Assembly: GCA_900541965.1 (NCBI GenBank) | Contig: UQLN01000002.1 | Coordinates: 1-64,000 of the forward strand | Source of the DNA: an uncultured Parabacteroides sp. | Lineage (GTDB): Bacteria > Bacteroidota > Bacteroidia > Bacteroidales > Tannerellaceae | Direction: 5' to 3' | DNA: 64,000 nucleotides | Shown: positions 36,374-45,200 of the stretch, in pieces | Numbering within the stretch: the first letter of the stretch is position 1 | Layout of the letters: each line of letters begins with the position of its first letter | The notes under the pieces: generated by a model | Database searches by the model: none | Told to the model about the DNA's origin: nothing | What the model saw: the letters and a program-made list of their open reading frames with translations, nothing else | Program-made: the position numbers and the translations under genes

Positions 36374-38302
36374 ATGAATAATTATGAATTACAGGCAGGA
36401 CTTGTTCTTCTGCTTCCACTTGCCGGGTTTATCACGCTTGCGCTGTACGGGCGGAAACTCCCTGAACGCACATCCGGTATTCTGGCAACCTCATTGCTGG
36501 GATTGACGACACTGTTTGCCTGGATGGTAGCCCTCGGATACTTTTTTGATTTCGGCCAAAAAGGAGACAGCTATTTCCCCATACGATTGTTGTCATTCAA
36601 CTGGCTCCAGTTCAATGACAGCTTGTCCATCGATGCAGGCATCGTGCTGAATCCTATTTCAGCCATGATGCTGATTGTTATCCCTACCGTCTCTTTTCTT
36701 GTACATTTATACAGTATAAGCTATATGAAAGGAGAAGGGCGGCTCAGCAGTTATTTTGCTTACCTGCAACTGTTTACTTTCTCAATGCTCGGATTAGTCG
36801 TAGCCTTCAATATTTTCCAGATTTACTTCTTCTGGGAACTGGTCGGAGTCTCTTCTTTCCTGCTGATAGGCTTTTACTTTACACAACCGGCTGCCATTGC
36901 CGCCGCTAAAAAAGCATTCATTGTAACCCGGTTTGCCGATTTAGGCTTCCTGATTGGTATCCTGATACTCGGCATCGGTAGCAATTCATTCGATATCGAA
37001 ACGATAACCGGCACACTAACCAACCCTATATCTCCGGAACTGGCGACGTTTACCCAAACCTCTTTCCTCGGTGTATCCCTGCTGACCTGGGCTTTATTGC
37101 TTGTCTTCATGGGAGGTGCAGGAAAATCCGCAATTTTCCCGCTACACGTATGGTTGCCGGATGCAATGGAAGGTCCTACCCCGGTTTCGGCATTAATCCA
37201 TGCGGCAACCATGGTTGTTGCAGGCGTGTTCCTCGTAGCACGGCTCTTCCCGATATATGCCATTTCAGCTCCGGATGCCTTGGAAGTTATTGCCGTATTG
37301 AGCGCTTTTACCGCGCTGTTTGCCGCAGTTGTAGCCTGTACACAAACCGAATTGAAAAAGGTACTCGCATTTTCCACCATCTCCCAAATCGCTTACATGC
37401 TGCTGGCTTTGGGAGTAGCCGGTTGGGGAAACGGGCATGACGAAGGATATACGGCATCCATGTTCCATCTTTTCACCCATGCATTCTTTAAAGCTTCCCT
37501 GTTCCTTTGTGCCGGAGTCGTTATCCACCTGGTACATTCGGGAAACCTGATAGATATGGGAGGGCTCCGGAAACGGCTGCCCGTTACAAATATAGTTTTC
37601 CTGCTTGCCGCCTTATCCATTTCCGGATTCCCATTCCTGTCCGGATTTTTCAGTAAGGAAATGATTCTGGCATCCGTATGGGAATCACATCCGATACTGT
37701 ATATCGTGGCCGTGCTGACCAGCGGATTAACTGCATTCTATATGTTCCGCATCTACTACCTGGTATTCTATAATAAAAAGGCAGTAGAAGCAGATACACA
37801 TTCCCACGAAAGCTGGTTGATGAAAATACCCTTGTTAGTACTGACAGTCGGAACCGTATTTGCCGGATATATTCCTTTCGGGAAATACGTAACAGCTACC
37901 GGGCAACCACTTGAAGTCCATATAGATATTTTAAGTTCACTATTTCCTGTAGCAGTAGGGCTGACAGGCATTCTGATTGCCACACTCTTTTATCTGAAAA
38001 AAAACGAAAAACCGGCTATTTGGGCAAGACGGATGGGGGCCTTTTACCGTGGCGCACTCCACAAGTTCTATATAGACAACGCCTACCTGTTTTTTGCTAA
38101 AAAGGTTATGGACCGCTGGATAGGCGGACTTTGTACCTTTATAGACACACGTTTCATACAAGGTGGGCTTACCGAACTGGCATCCGGCACACTCTCGTTC
38201 AGTAACCAAATTAAGAAGATGCAGTCCGGACGCATACAGACCTACGGATTCTTCTTCCTTGGTGGTATTCTGGTGATGGCAATCCTGTTGATTTTAACTT
38301 AA
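36374..38302 (+). CDS. nuoL: Complex I antiporter-like subunit L
   Basis: This 642-residue subunit is the distal proton pump with the lateral helix. Motifs include FFWELVGVSSFLLIGFYF (key Glu in TM5), GKSAIFPLHVWLPDAMEGPTPVSALIHAATMVVAGVFLVAR across its conserved parts, and LFTHAFFKASLFLCAGVVIH. The C-terminal 100 residues contain the long amphipathic helix region and a final anchor. Length fits the family. Confidence 0.97.
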   Translation: MNNYELQAGLVLLLPLAGFITLALYGRKLPERTSGILATSLLGLTTLFAWMVALGYFFDFGQKGDSYFPIRLLSFNWLQFNDSLSIDAGIVLNPISAMMLIVIPTVSFLVHLYSISYMKGEGRLSSYFAYLQLFTFSMLGLVVAFNIFQIYFFWELVGVSSFLLIGFYFTQPAAIAAAKKAFIVTRFADLGFLIGILILGIGSNSFDIETITGTLTNPISPELATFTQTSFLGVSLLTWALLLVFMGGAGKSAIFPLHVWLPDAMEGPTPVSALIHAATMVVAGVFLVARLFPIYAISAPDALEVIAVLSAFTALFAAVVACTQTELKKVLAFSTISQIAYMLLALGVAGWGNGHDEGYTASMFHLFTHAFFKASLFLCAGVVIHLVHSGNLIDMGGLRKRLPVTNIVFLLAALSISGFPFLSGFFSKEMILASVWESHPILYIVAVLTSGLTAFYMFRIYYLVFYNKKAVEADTHSHESWLMKIPLLVLTVGTVFAGYIPFGKYVTATGQPLEVHIDILSSLFPVAVGLTGILIATLFYLKKNEKPAIWARRMGAFYRGALHKFYIDNAYLFFAKKVMDRWIGGLCTFIDTRFIQGGLTELASGTLSFSNQIKKMQSGRIQTYGFFFLGGILVMAILLILT

Positions 38303-38315
38303 TAGATGACTCAAT

Positions 38316-39830
38316 ATGAATTTACTAACGATACTTTTATTGATTCCGGGTATTACACTTCTGCTTTTGTTGCTGTTACCGTCCAAAAAGAATGCAGCCA
38401 TACGAAACATGGCAATTACGGGAGCTGCCTTGCAATTCCTATACACCTGTTTCCTTGCCTATAGTTTTATACAAGCAAAAGGGGAGCTTAGCGGAGATAC
38501 ATTACTCTTTACCCAATCTTTTGACTGGTTCGAGCCGTTGGATATCCATTTCAGCTACGGACTGGACGGAATTTCGTTGATTATGGTCCTGCTTACTTCG
38601 ATGGTTGTATTTGCAGGTATTCTGGTTTCCGGAAATATACAGCAGCAATCCAAGGAGTTTTATATTCTGATGACATTGTTGGGATTCGGAGCTTACGGTT
38701 TCTTTATCGCGACAGACTTGTTCATGCTGTTTTTCTTCCTCGAAATTGCAGTGGTTCCCAAATACCTGTTGATTGGCATGTATGGTTCCGGTGCACGGGA
38801 ACGAAATGCCATGAAACTAGCCCTGATGCTGATGGGAGGCTCGGCACTGGTGTTTATCGGTATTGTCGCACTCTATTTCTTTAGCGGAAAAATCTCCGGC
38901 AATTACACTTGGAACATACAGGAGTTGGCACTGGAACATATCCCGCTTCAATACCAGCAATGGTTATATATGCTCACTTTCATCGGCTTCGGAGTCTTTA
39001 CCGCCCTGTTCCCTTTCCACTCCTGGGCACCGGACGGGCATTCTTCCGCCCCGACTGCCGCATCCATGTTTTTGGCAGGGGTTTCAATGAAATTAGGAGG
39101 TTACGGATGTTTACGCGTTTCTACCTTCTTATTCCCGGATGCAGCCGACCAGCTTTCATGGATTTTCATTATCCTGGCATCCATCGCCATCCTGTATGGA
39201 GCAATGGTCACCCTGACACAGAAAGACCTGAAATATATGAATGCCTTCTCGTCTGTCAGCCATTGCGGCTTTGTTGTATTAGGTATCGCAATGCTTACCC
39301 GTACCGCAATCATGGGAGCTGTCATGCAAATGGTTTCACACGGGGTAATGACAGCCTTGTTCTTCGGTATCATCGGCATGATTTACCAACGTACACATAC
39401 CCGCCAAATCAATGAGCTGGGCGGCATATTGCATCAAACTCCCTTCATCGGGTCTATGTTTCTGATTGTAGGGCTTTGTTCACTGGGACTGCCGGGAATG
39501 AGTGGCTTTGTTTCCGAAATGACCGTATTCGTCGGCTCATGGGAACGTACCGGACTATTCTACCGGATTGCTACGGTAATTGCTTGTGCCTCTATCGTAG
39601 TCACGGCAGTTTATATCCTTCGGGCTATAGGTTCCGTAATATGGGGAAGTGTACGTAATGAAGCCGTCAAAAAAATGGCTGATGCCACTCCTTCCGAACG
39701 AGTTGCTTCCATCCTGTTGGCCGCCGCTATTTTCCTGATTGGTACCTGTCCGTTCTGGGTAGTGCGCCTGATAGAAAACGACAGCCTGGCAATAGCCCGC
39801 CGGTTATTGACACAAGCATTCCAATATTAA
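38316..39830 (+). CDS. nuoM: Complex I antiporter-like subunit M
   Basis: This 504-residue proton-pumping subunit has about 14 transmembrane helices. Motifs include FFFLEIAVVPKYLLIGMYG (TM5 Glu), PFHSWAPDGHSSAPTAASM and MNAFSSVSHCGFVVLG. It lies 13 bases after nuoL. Confidence 0.96.
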   Translation: MNLLTILLLIPGITLLLLLLLPSKKNAAIRNMAITGAALQFLYTCFLAYSFIQAKGELSGDTLLFTQSFDWFEPLDIHFSYGLDGISLIMVLLTSMVVFAGILVSGNIQQQSKEFYILMTLLGFGAYGFFIATDLFMLFFFLEIAVVPKYLLIGMYGSGARERNAMKLALMLMGGSALVFIGIVALYFFSGKISGNYTWNIQELALEHIPLQYQQWLYMLTFIGFGVFTALFPFHSWAPDGHSSAPTAASMFLAGVSMKLGGYGCLRVSTFLFPDAADQLSWIFIILASIAILYGAMVTLTQKDLKYMNAFSSVSHCGFVVLGIAMLTRTAIMGAVMQMVSHGVMTALFFGIIGMIYQRTHTRQINELGGILHQTPFIGSMFLIVGLCSLGLPGMSGFVSEMTVFVGSWERTGLFYRIATVIACASIVVTAVYILRAIGSVIWGSVRNEAVKKMADATPSERVASILLAAAIFLIGTCPFWVVRLIENDSLAIARRLLTQAFQY

Positions 39831-39843
39831 CAGATAAAAATTC

Positions 39844-41265
39844 ATGATTATGAGCCTCGAACTCTTTTCTATATTACGATTTGAATTAGTCGTTTGTCTC
39901 CTTATATTTATCCTGCTGGTGATGAAACTGGCGGATGCGGACAAACACCTCAAATCTTTTCTGATAACAGTAAATACATTGCTGTTTATCAATTTTGCGA
40001 TAAGTTTCCTTCCTGTCGACATGGGCGTTTTATTCAAAGGCTTCTTCTTTTCTAACGACCTCATCGAAATGGAAAAAACAATGCTGAATCTGGGGGTTTT
40101 ACTGATATCCCTGCTTTCCGGCAGATGGCTTCACAAACATGCAGACTTATGCGTTGAATTTTACATCCTGATATTATGTAGTTTATTAGGAGCATTCCTG
40201 ATGTTGTCGAGCGGACATATCCTGATGCTCTATCTGGGAATCGAAATTTCCACCATACCCATCACCGCATTGTCCAATTTCAATAAGGAAGAACGGCGTT
40301 CCTCGGAAGCAGGTATTAAATTTATCCTGTCATCCGCTTTCTCCTCCGGCATCATGCTGTTCGGTATCTCTATGTTATATGGTGCATACGGCAATCTGAG
40401 TTTCAGTTTCCTGCATCTGAATCTGGAACCCAACCTATTGACAATTGTAGCGTTTGCATTTATGATGGGAGGTTTCTTCTTTAAAATGTCGGCAGTCCCG
40501 TTTCACCTGTGGACAGCCGATGTATACGAAGGCTCTCCGATCCCGGTTACCAGCTATTTGTCGGTAATTTCCAAAGGATCTATCATTTTCGTATTCGTTT
40601 CCATCCTGATGACCGTATTCCAGAATATGCATGTTGAATGGAAAGAAGTCATTACCGTCATCTCTATCCTGAGTATGACAGTTGGTAATCTGTTTGCCAT
40701 GCGCCAACAGAACCTCAAACGGTTACTGGCATTCTCCTCCATCTCGCAAGTCGGATTTGTGCTGGTCGGTATTACAGGCAACAGCATTATGGGATTGGAT
40801 TCCACACTGTACTTTATGTTGATTTACATGCTGAGCAATATCTGTTTCTTCGGAGTACTCAGTGTTGTTTCCGACTCGACAAAGAAAGAAGACCTTCGTT
40901 CATTCAAAGGTTTCTACCGGACTAATCCATTCCTTGCCCTGATGATGGGAGTCAGCCTCTTCTCATTAGCAGGTGTTCCCCCCACTTCCGGCTTCTTCGG
41001 GAAATTGTTCCTGCTGGTATCTTCCATGGGAGACGAAATGTACGTATTGGTTGGATTTGCCGGATTAAACCTAGTTCTTTCACTCTACAACTATCTGCGT
41101 ATTGTGAAATGTATCTTCATTGATGAACCGGAAGAGCAGCTCTGTATCGGCAAAAACCGGGTAGTATCGGCAACGCTTGCTTTCTGTTGCATAGCCATCT
41201 TAAGCATTGGATTTATTTCATCCGTATTCCAGTATATCGACTGGGCGGCACGGCAGATGATTTGA
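39844..41265 (+). CDS. nuoN: Complex I antiporter-like subunit N
   Basis: This is the 473-residue last subunit of the operon, an antiporter-like protein. Motifs include MLYLGIEISTIPITAL (TM5 Glu), KMSAVPFHLWTADVYEGSPIPVTSYLSVISKG in its conserved parts and RLLAFSSISQVGFVLVG. An alternative start is ATG at 39850 (second Met of MIMSLEL). It is followed by a hairpin terminator, which closes the eleven-gene unit; no nuoE, nuoF or nuoG follows. Confidence 0.96.
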   Translation: MIMSLELFSILRFELVVCLLIFILLVMKLADADKHLKSFLITVNTLLFINFAISFLPVDMGVLFKGFFFSNDLIEMEKTMLNLGVLLISLLSGRWLHKHADLCVEFYILILCSLLGAFLMLSSGHILMLYLGIEISTIPITALSNFNKEERRSSEAGIKFILSSAFSSGIMLFGISMLYGAYGNLSFSFLHLNLEPNLLTIVAFAFMMGGFFFKMSAVPFHLWTADVYEGSPIPVTSYLSVISKGSIIFVFVSILMTVFQNMHVEWKEVITVISILSMTVGNLFAMRQQNLKRLLAFSSISQVGFVLVGITGNSIMGLDSTLYFMLIYMLSNICFFGVLSVVSDSTKKEDLRSFKGFYRTNPFLALMMGVSLFSLAGVPPTSGFFGKLFLLVSSMGDEMYVLVGFAGLNLVLSLYNYLRIVKCIFIDEPEEQLCIGKNRVVSATLAFCCIAILSIGFISSVFQYIDWAARQMI

Positions 41266-41285
41266 AAAATCACTCACAAAAGACA

Positions 41286-41332
41286 TAACAGGTAAATCAG
41301 ACTCATATACTGAGTATCAGATTTACCTGTTA
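41286..41332 (+). terminator. Terminator of the nuo operon
   Basis: A 13-bp stem (41286-41298 with 41320-41332) has a 21-base loop that can itself pair in part. The downstream T tract is weak, so efficiency is uncertain. Confidence 0.6.
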
Positions 41333-41431
41333 TATGCTTTAAAAGTAATCTCTTAGAAAAATCCTATTTCCCATTTTGCCATGTCCGAAACTTTATCTAT
41401 TTTTCGGTGTACATTAATCAACAAGTGTATT

Positions 41432-42094
41432 ATGAAAAAACAGATTTTGATTCTCATCGCATTTCTGGCAGTCCTAACAAACTTATCAGCTCAGGAAGAC
41501 ATAGACAGCACACAATTTCTATTCAACAAATTCCAGGATGGCTCCGTTTACTATAAAGACGGACGAGTTTATAATGCCCGGTTAAATTATCATTTATGGG
41601 GTAACTGCTTTCTTTTTATAGACACAAATGACGACAATGCCATAAAAGAGTTTGGAGAGGTCAATCAAATCAGTGCGGTGAAGGTTGCCGGCAAATCTTT
41701 CCTTATGCAAAATGACGGCAGTGCATACGAAGTTATCCAATTTGACCCGATGATAGCAGTCAAGCACCAGGGACGGTTCAAGAAAGAAGGGAAAAATTCC
41801 GGCTACGGAGGACGCTCGGAGACTGGCTCCATCGATGCCTTTTCCAGTATCAGGAATAATGGGGAAAGCCATACCCTGTCGACCGGCAAGTATATCCTTA
41901 TCGGCATAGATAAAGCCTACCTGATTGAAAAAGACGGTAAAAGGAAATCTTTCAGGACAGAAAAACAATTTCTGAAACTCTATCCGAAACATACGGACGA
42001 ACTACAAAAATATATCGAAGAGAAAAAAGTAAAACTCAATGATGTCGAACAAATGACAAAATTGATTCGTTATGCCAATACCCTGAAACCATAA
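41432..42094 (+). CDS. Secreted protein of unknown function
   Basis: This is a 220-residue protein if started at ATG 41432, which yields a clean signal peptide (MKKQILILIAFLAVLTNLSA). A further ATG at 41381 is in frame but would bury the signal. The mature part is hydrophilic: a beta-rich N-terminal half (GSVYYKDGRVYNARLNYHLW, VAGKSFLMQNDGSAYEVIQF) and a C-terminal helix rich in Lys and Glu with YIEEKKVKLNDVEQM. No family is recognised. The neighbours give no functional clue. Confidence 0.75.
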   Translation: MKKQILILIAFLAVLTNLSAQEDIDSTQFLFNKFQDGSVYYKDGRVYNARLNYHLWGNCFLFIDTNDDNAIKEFGEVNQISAVKVAGKSFLMQNDGSAYEVIQFDPMIAVKHQGRFKKEGKNSGYGGRSETGSIDAFSSIRNNGESHTLSTGKYILIGIDKAYLIEKDGKRKSFRTEKQFLKLYPKHTDELQKYIEEKKVKLNDVEQMTKLIRYANTLKP

Positions 42095-42098
42095 ACAT

Positions 42099-42136
42099 AA
42101 AAAAGGTTAGCTGAAATTTATCAACCAACCTTTTTT
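42099..42136. terminator. Bidirectional terminator between a secreted-protein gene and typA
   Basis: Arms AAAAAAGGTT (42099-42108) and AACCTTTTTT (42127-42136) provide a T-run on both strands between convergent genes. Confidence 0.75.
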
Positions 42137-42143
42137 AGCATAT

Positions 42144-42196
42144 CATAGTTATTATTTTTCCAAATCATAGTTATGAATTTGAAAAACCATAGTTAT
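42144..42196. repeat. Three direct repeats of CATAGTTAT at 22-base intervals
   Basis: CATAGTTAT occurs at 42144-42152, 42166-42174 and 42188-42196, exactly 22 bases apart, each followed by an AT-rich stretch. They lie just past the bidirectional terminator and end about 20 bases from the typA stop. Function unknown. Confidence 0.8.
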
Positions 42197-42214
42197 GATT
42201 TTTTTACGGAGAAC

Positions 42215-44011
42215 TTATCTTCCCTGACGTTTACGCTCTATTTCATCCAGAATGACTTTACGCATACGCATATTATTAGGAGTGATTTCCACATATTCAT
42301 CACCCTTAATATATTCCAACGCATCTTCCAGGCTGAATACAACAGGAGGAGCCAATGATACTTTATCATCAGAACCAGAAGCACGCATATTGGTCAGTTT
42401 CTTTGATTTGGTAACATTCACAACCAAATCATTATCTTTCGAATGTTCACCAACCACCTGTCCGGCATACACTTCTTCACCCGGTGCAATAAAGAAACGT
42501 CCGCGTGATTGAAGGTTATTCAAGGCATAAGCAAAAGCAGAACCTGTTTCCATAGCGATAATAGAACCGTTCACACGACGTTCGATTTCACCTTTCCAAG
42601 GTTGGTATTCAAGGAAACGGTGTGCCATAATCGCTTCACCGGCTGAAGCAGTCAACACTGCATTGTTCAAACCGATAATACCACGGGAAGGAATTGTAAA
42701 TTCCAGATGCATACGACCATTCTTGCTTTCCATCATGGTCATTTCACCCTTACGTTTTGTCACCATATCGATGATGCGGCTGGAACAATCTTCCGGCAAG
42801 TTAACTGTAAGCTGTTCAACCGGCTCGCATTTCTCACCATTGATTTCCTTGATGATTACCTGTGGCTGGCCTACCTGCAATTCATAGCCTTCACGACGCA
42901 TTGTTTCAATCAAGACAGACAAGTGAAGCACACCGCGTCCGTATACCAACCATGAATCGGCAGATTCAGTCGGAACAACACGCAAAGCCAGATTCTTATC
43001 CAACTCTTTCTGTAAACGGTCGTAAATATGACGTGAAGTAACGAACTTACCATCTTTTCCGAAGAACGGAGAATTGTTGATAGTGAAGAGCATAGACATT
43101 GTCGGCTCGTCAATAGCTATTGTAGGCAGTGGCTCCGGTTCATTTACATCGGCAATTGTTTCTCCGATTTCGAAACCATCGATACCGATAATCGCACAAA
43201 TATCACCGGATTTAACCGATGAAACTTTTGTTCGTCCCAAACCCTCGAATACATCAACTTCTTTGATTCTGGATTTAACCATCGACCCATCGCGTTTGCA
43301 AAGCATGATATCCTGGCCTTCTTTCAACTCTCCACGATGAACACGTCCCACAGCGATACGTCCTACATATTTGGAATAGTCCAAAGAAGTAATCAACATC
43401 TGAGGCGTTCCTTCCAATATCTCCGGTCCCGGAATATATTCGATAATAGCGTCCAGCAACGCATAAATATCTTCTTTCGGTTCATTCCAGTCTGTAGACA
43501 TCCAACCCTGTTTTGCCGAACCATAGATAGTAGGAAAATCCAACTGCTCTTCCGTTGCATCCAAGCTAAACATCAGGTCGAACACCATTTCCTGCACTTC
43601 CGAAGGACGGCAGTTCGGTTTGTCTACCTTGTTAATAACCACGATTGGCTTTAAACCCATCTGAATAGCTTTCTGAAGAACGAAACGGGTCTGAGGCATC
43701 GGACCTTCGAAGGCATCTACCAACAGAAGGCAACCGTCCGCCATATTCAATACACGTTCAACTTCACCTCCGAAATCGGCGTGTCCCGGAGTATCAATAA
43801 TATTGATTTTGCAATCCTTGTAATTAATAGATACGTTTTTGGCGAGAATTGTAATTCCTCGTTCACGTTCCAAATCATTGTTGTCCAGGAACTGATCCGG
43901 CTCTGCCTGTCCTTCACGGAAAAGCTTACCGGCTAATAACATCTTATCCACGAGCGTTGTTTTGCCGTGGTCTACGTGCGCGATAATCGCGATGTTTCTG
44001 ATTTTTTGCAT
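42215..44011 (-). CDS. typA: Translational GTPase TypA/BipA
   Basis: This 598-residue ribosome-binding GTPase is related to EF-G and helps 50S assembly and stress adaptation. G-domain motifs are all present: AHVDHGKTTLVDKML (G1), RGITILAKN (G2), DTPGHADF (G3), NKVDKPNCRP (G4). Domain II follows from about 200, and the TypA-specific C-terminal domain carries MVTKRKGEMTMMESKNG and the SRGRFFIAPGEEVYAGQVVGEH segment in pieces. A -7 box TATTTTTG (44040-44033) lies 22 bases upstream. It is divergent from rpsO. Confidence 0.97.
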   Translation of the reverse strand: MQKIRNIAIIAHVDHGKTTLVDKMLLAGKLFREGQAEPDQFLDNNDLERERGITILAKNVSINYKDCKINIIDTPGHADFGGEVERVLNMADGCLLLVDAFEGPMPQTRFVLQKAIQMGLKPIVVINKVDKPNCRPSEVQEMVFDLMFSLDATEEQLDFPTIYGSAKQGWMSTDWNEPKEDIYALLDAIIEYIPGPEILEGTPQMLITSLDYSKYVGRIAVGRVHRGELKEGQDIMLCKRDGSMVKSRIKEVDVFEGLGRTKVSSVKSGDICAIIGIDGFEIGETIADVNEPEPLPTIAIDEPTMSMLFTINNSPFFGKDGKFVTSRHIYDRLQKELDKNLALRVVPTESADSWLVYGRGVLHLSVLIETMRREGYELQVGQPQVIIKEINGEKCEPVEQLTVNLPEDCSSRIIDMVTKRKGEMTMMESKNGRMHLEFTIPSRGIIGLNNAVLTASAGEAIMAHRFLEYQPWKGEIERRVNGSIIAMETGSAFAYALNNLQSRGRFFIAPGEEVYAGQVVGEHSKDNDLVVNVTKSKKLTNMRASGSDDKVSLAPPVVFSLEDALEYIKGDEYVEITPNNMRMRKVILDEIERKRQGR

Positions 44012-44103
44012 CGAAGACTAATTTATTGGCTGCAAAAATACGACTTTTTTACGATATCTATGTGATATTCATACGTCAAAATAAAAAAAGTAAAAGAAAA
44101 TCC

Positions 44104-44134
44104 CTTGCTAATCAAAAAGTAATACCTACCTTTG
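44104..44134 (+). promoter_or_regulatory. Promoter for rpsO
   Basis: CTTG (44104-44107), a 19-base spacer and TACCTTTG (44127-44134) fit the consensus. The ATG of rpsO is 48 bases further on. Confidence 0.65.
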
Positions 44135-44182
44135 TCCCCGCTTAGATAACATAGTATTAATTTATTAAAGTACAAAAGAATC

Positions 44183-44452
44183 ATGTATTTAGATTCAGCA
44201 AAAAAACAAGAACTTTTTGAAAAGTATGGCAAATCAGCTACAGACACAGGTTCTGCAGAAAGCCAGATTGCATTATTTACAGTACGCATCGCTCACCTGA
44301 CTGAGCACCTGAAAGCGAATCATAAAGATTACAGCACAGAACGCGCACTGAAAATGTTGGTAGGTAAACGTCGTCGCTTATTGGATTATCTGATCAAAAC
44401 AGATATTACAAGATATCGTGCTATCATCAAAGAACTTGGTATCAGAAAGTAA
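44183..44452 (+). CDS. rpsO: 30S ribosomal protein S15
   Basis: This 89-residue helical protein binds 16S rRNA and nucleates the platform of the 30S subunit. The family signature TGSAESQIALFTVRIAHLTEHL and MLVGKRRRLLDYL are present, and it ends IKELGIRK. It is a single gene with its own promoter and terminator; in many other bacteria it sits next to pnp, which here is 31 kb away. Confidence 0.98.
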   Translation: MYLDSAKKQELFEKYGKSATDTGSAESQIALFTVRIAHLTEHLKANHKDYSTERALKMLVGKRRRLLDYLIKTDITRYRAIIKELGIRK

Positions 44453-44475
44453 TTATTCTCTTTGGAGATATTATA

Positions 44476-44509
44476 AAAAGGATAACCTCTTACAGGGTTA
44501 TCCTTTTTT
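44476..44509 (+). terminator. Terminator of rpsO
   Basis: Arms AAAAGGATAACC and GGTTATCCTTTT enclose an 8-base loop and are followed by more T. It starts 24 bases past the stop. Confidence 0.9.
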
Positions 44510-44602
44510 CTTTTACAAATATCCTTCTAAAAATGAAAAATTAATGTACATTTGCCGCCATTAGTTACAATTTAATAGCAATCAATAAAATAAATCATAC
44601 TT

Positions 44603-45187
44603 ATGGGGAACAACAAGATTATTGGTGCAAAAATTAAAAGCATCCGCGAATCGAAACAATTAGCAATAGAAGAAGTTGCCGAACGGTCGGGATTAAGCAT
44701 TGAACAAATAGAACGTATAGAAAGCAATATAGACTTTCCTTCATTAGCTCCGTTAATTAAAATAGCCAGAGTATTAGGGGTACGCTTAGGTACGTTCCTG
44801 GACGACCAGTCTGAACTGGGTCCTGTTATCTGCCGAAAAAAAGACAGCAACGAAACAAACAGCATAGGATTTACGAACAATTCCGTTAAGGCACGCAAAC
44901 ATATGGAATACCATTCTTTGTCTCAAGACAAATCCGGGCGCCACATGGAACCGTTCCTGATAGATGTTGCCCCTTCTGAAGAAGGTGTCGATTTCGTATT
45001 GTCCACCCACGAAGGTGAAGAATTTATCTATGTATTGGAAGGTGTACTTGAAATCAATTACGGCAAAAATACCTATGTACTGGAAGAAGGCGACAGCATT
45101 TACTATGACTCGATTGTTGCCCATCATGTACATGCCGCAGCCGACAATACAGCCAAAATTTTAGGTGTAGTATATACTCCTTATTAA
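44603..45187 (+). CDS. XRE family regulator with C-terminal cupin domain
   Basis: This is a 194-residue transcription factor. Residues 5-65 are a helix-turn-helix of the Cro/C1 type (IRESKQLAIEEVAERSGLSIEQIERIE). Residues about 120-190 are a cupin (EGEEFIYVLEGVLEINYGKNTYVLEEGDSIYYDS, with HHVHAAADN) that probably binds a small ligand. Regulators of this design often control the adjacent metabolic gene. Here an acyl-CoA synthetase starts 14 bases downstream, so control of that enzyme is likely. A -7 box TACATTTG lies at 44547-44554. Confidence 0.9.
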   Translation: MGNNKIIGAKIKSIRESKQLAIEEVAERSGLSIEQIERIESNIDFPSLAPLIKIARVLGVRLGTFLDDQSELGPVICRKKDSNETNSIGFTNNSVKARKHMEYHSLSQDKSGRHMEPFLIDVAPSEEGVDFVLSTHEGEEFIYVLEGVLEINYGKNTYVLEEGDSIYYDSIVAHHVHAAADNTAKILGVVYTPY

Positions 45188-45200
45188 TATCCGTGCTGTT

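Noticed and set aside
36874..37380. Minus-strand open frame of 168 codons inside nuoL
   Set aside because: It is the antisense shadow of a conserved membrane protein gene.
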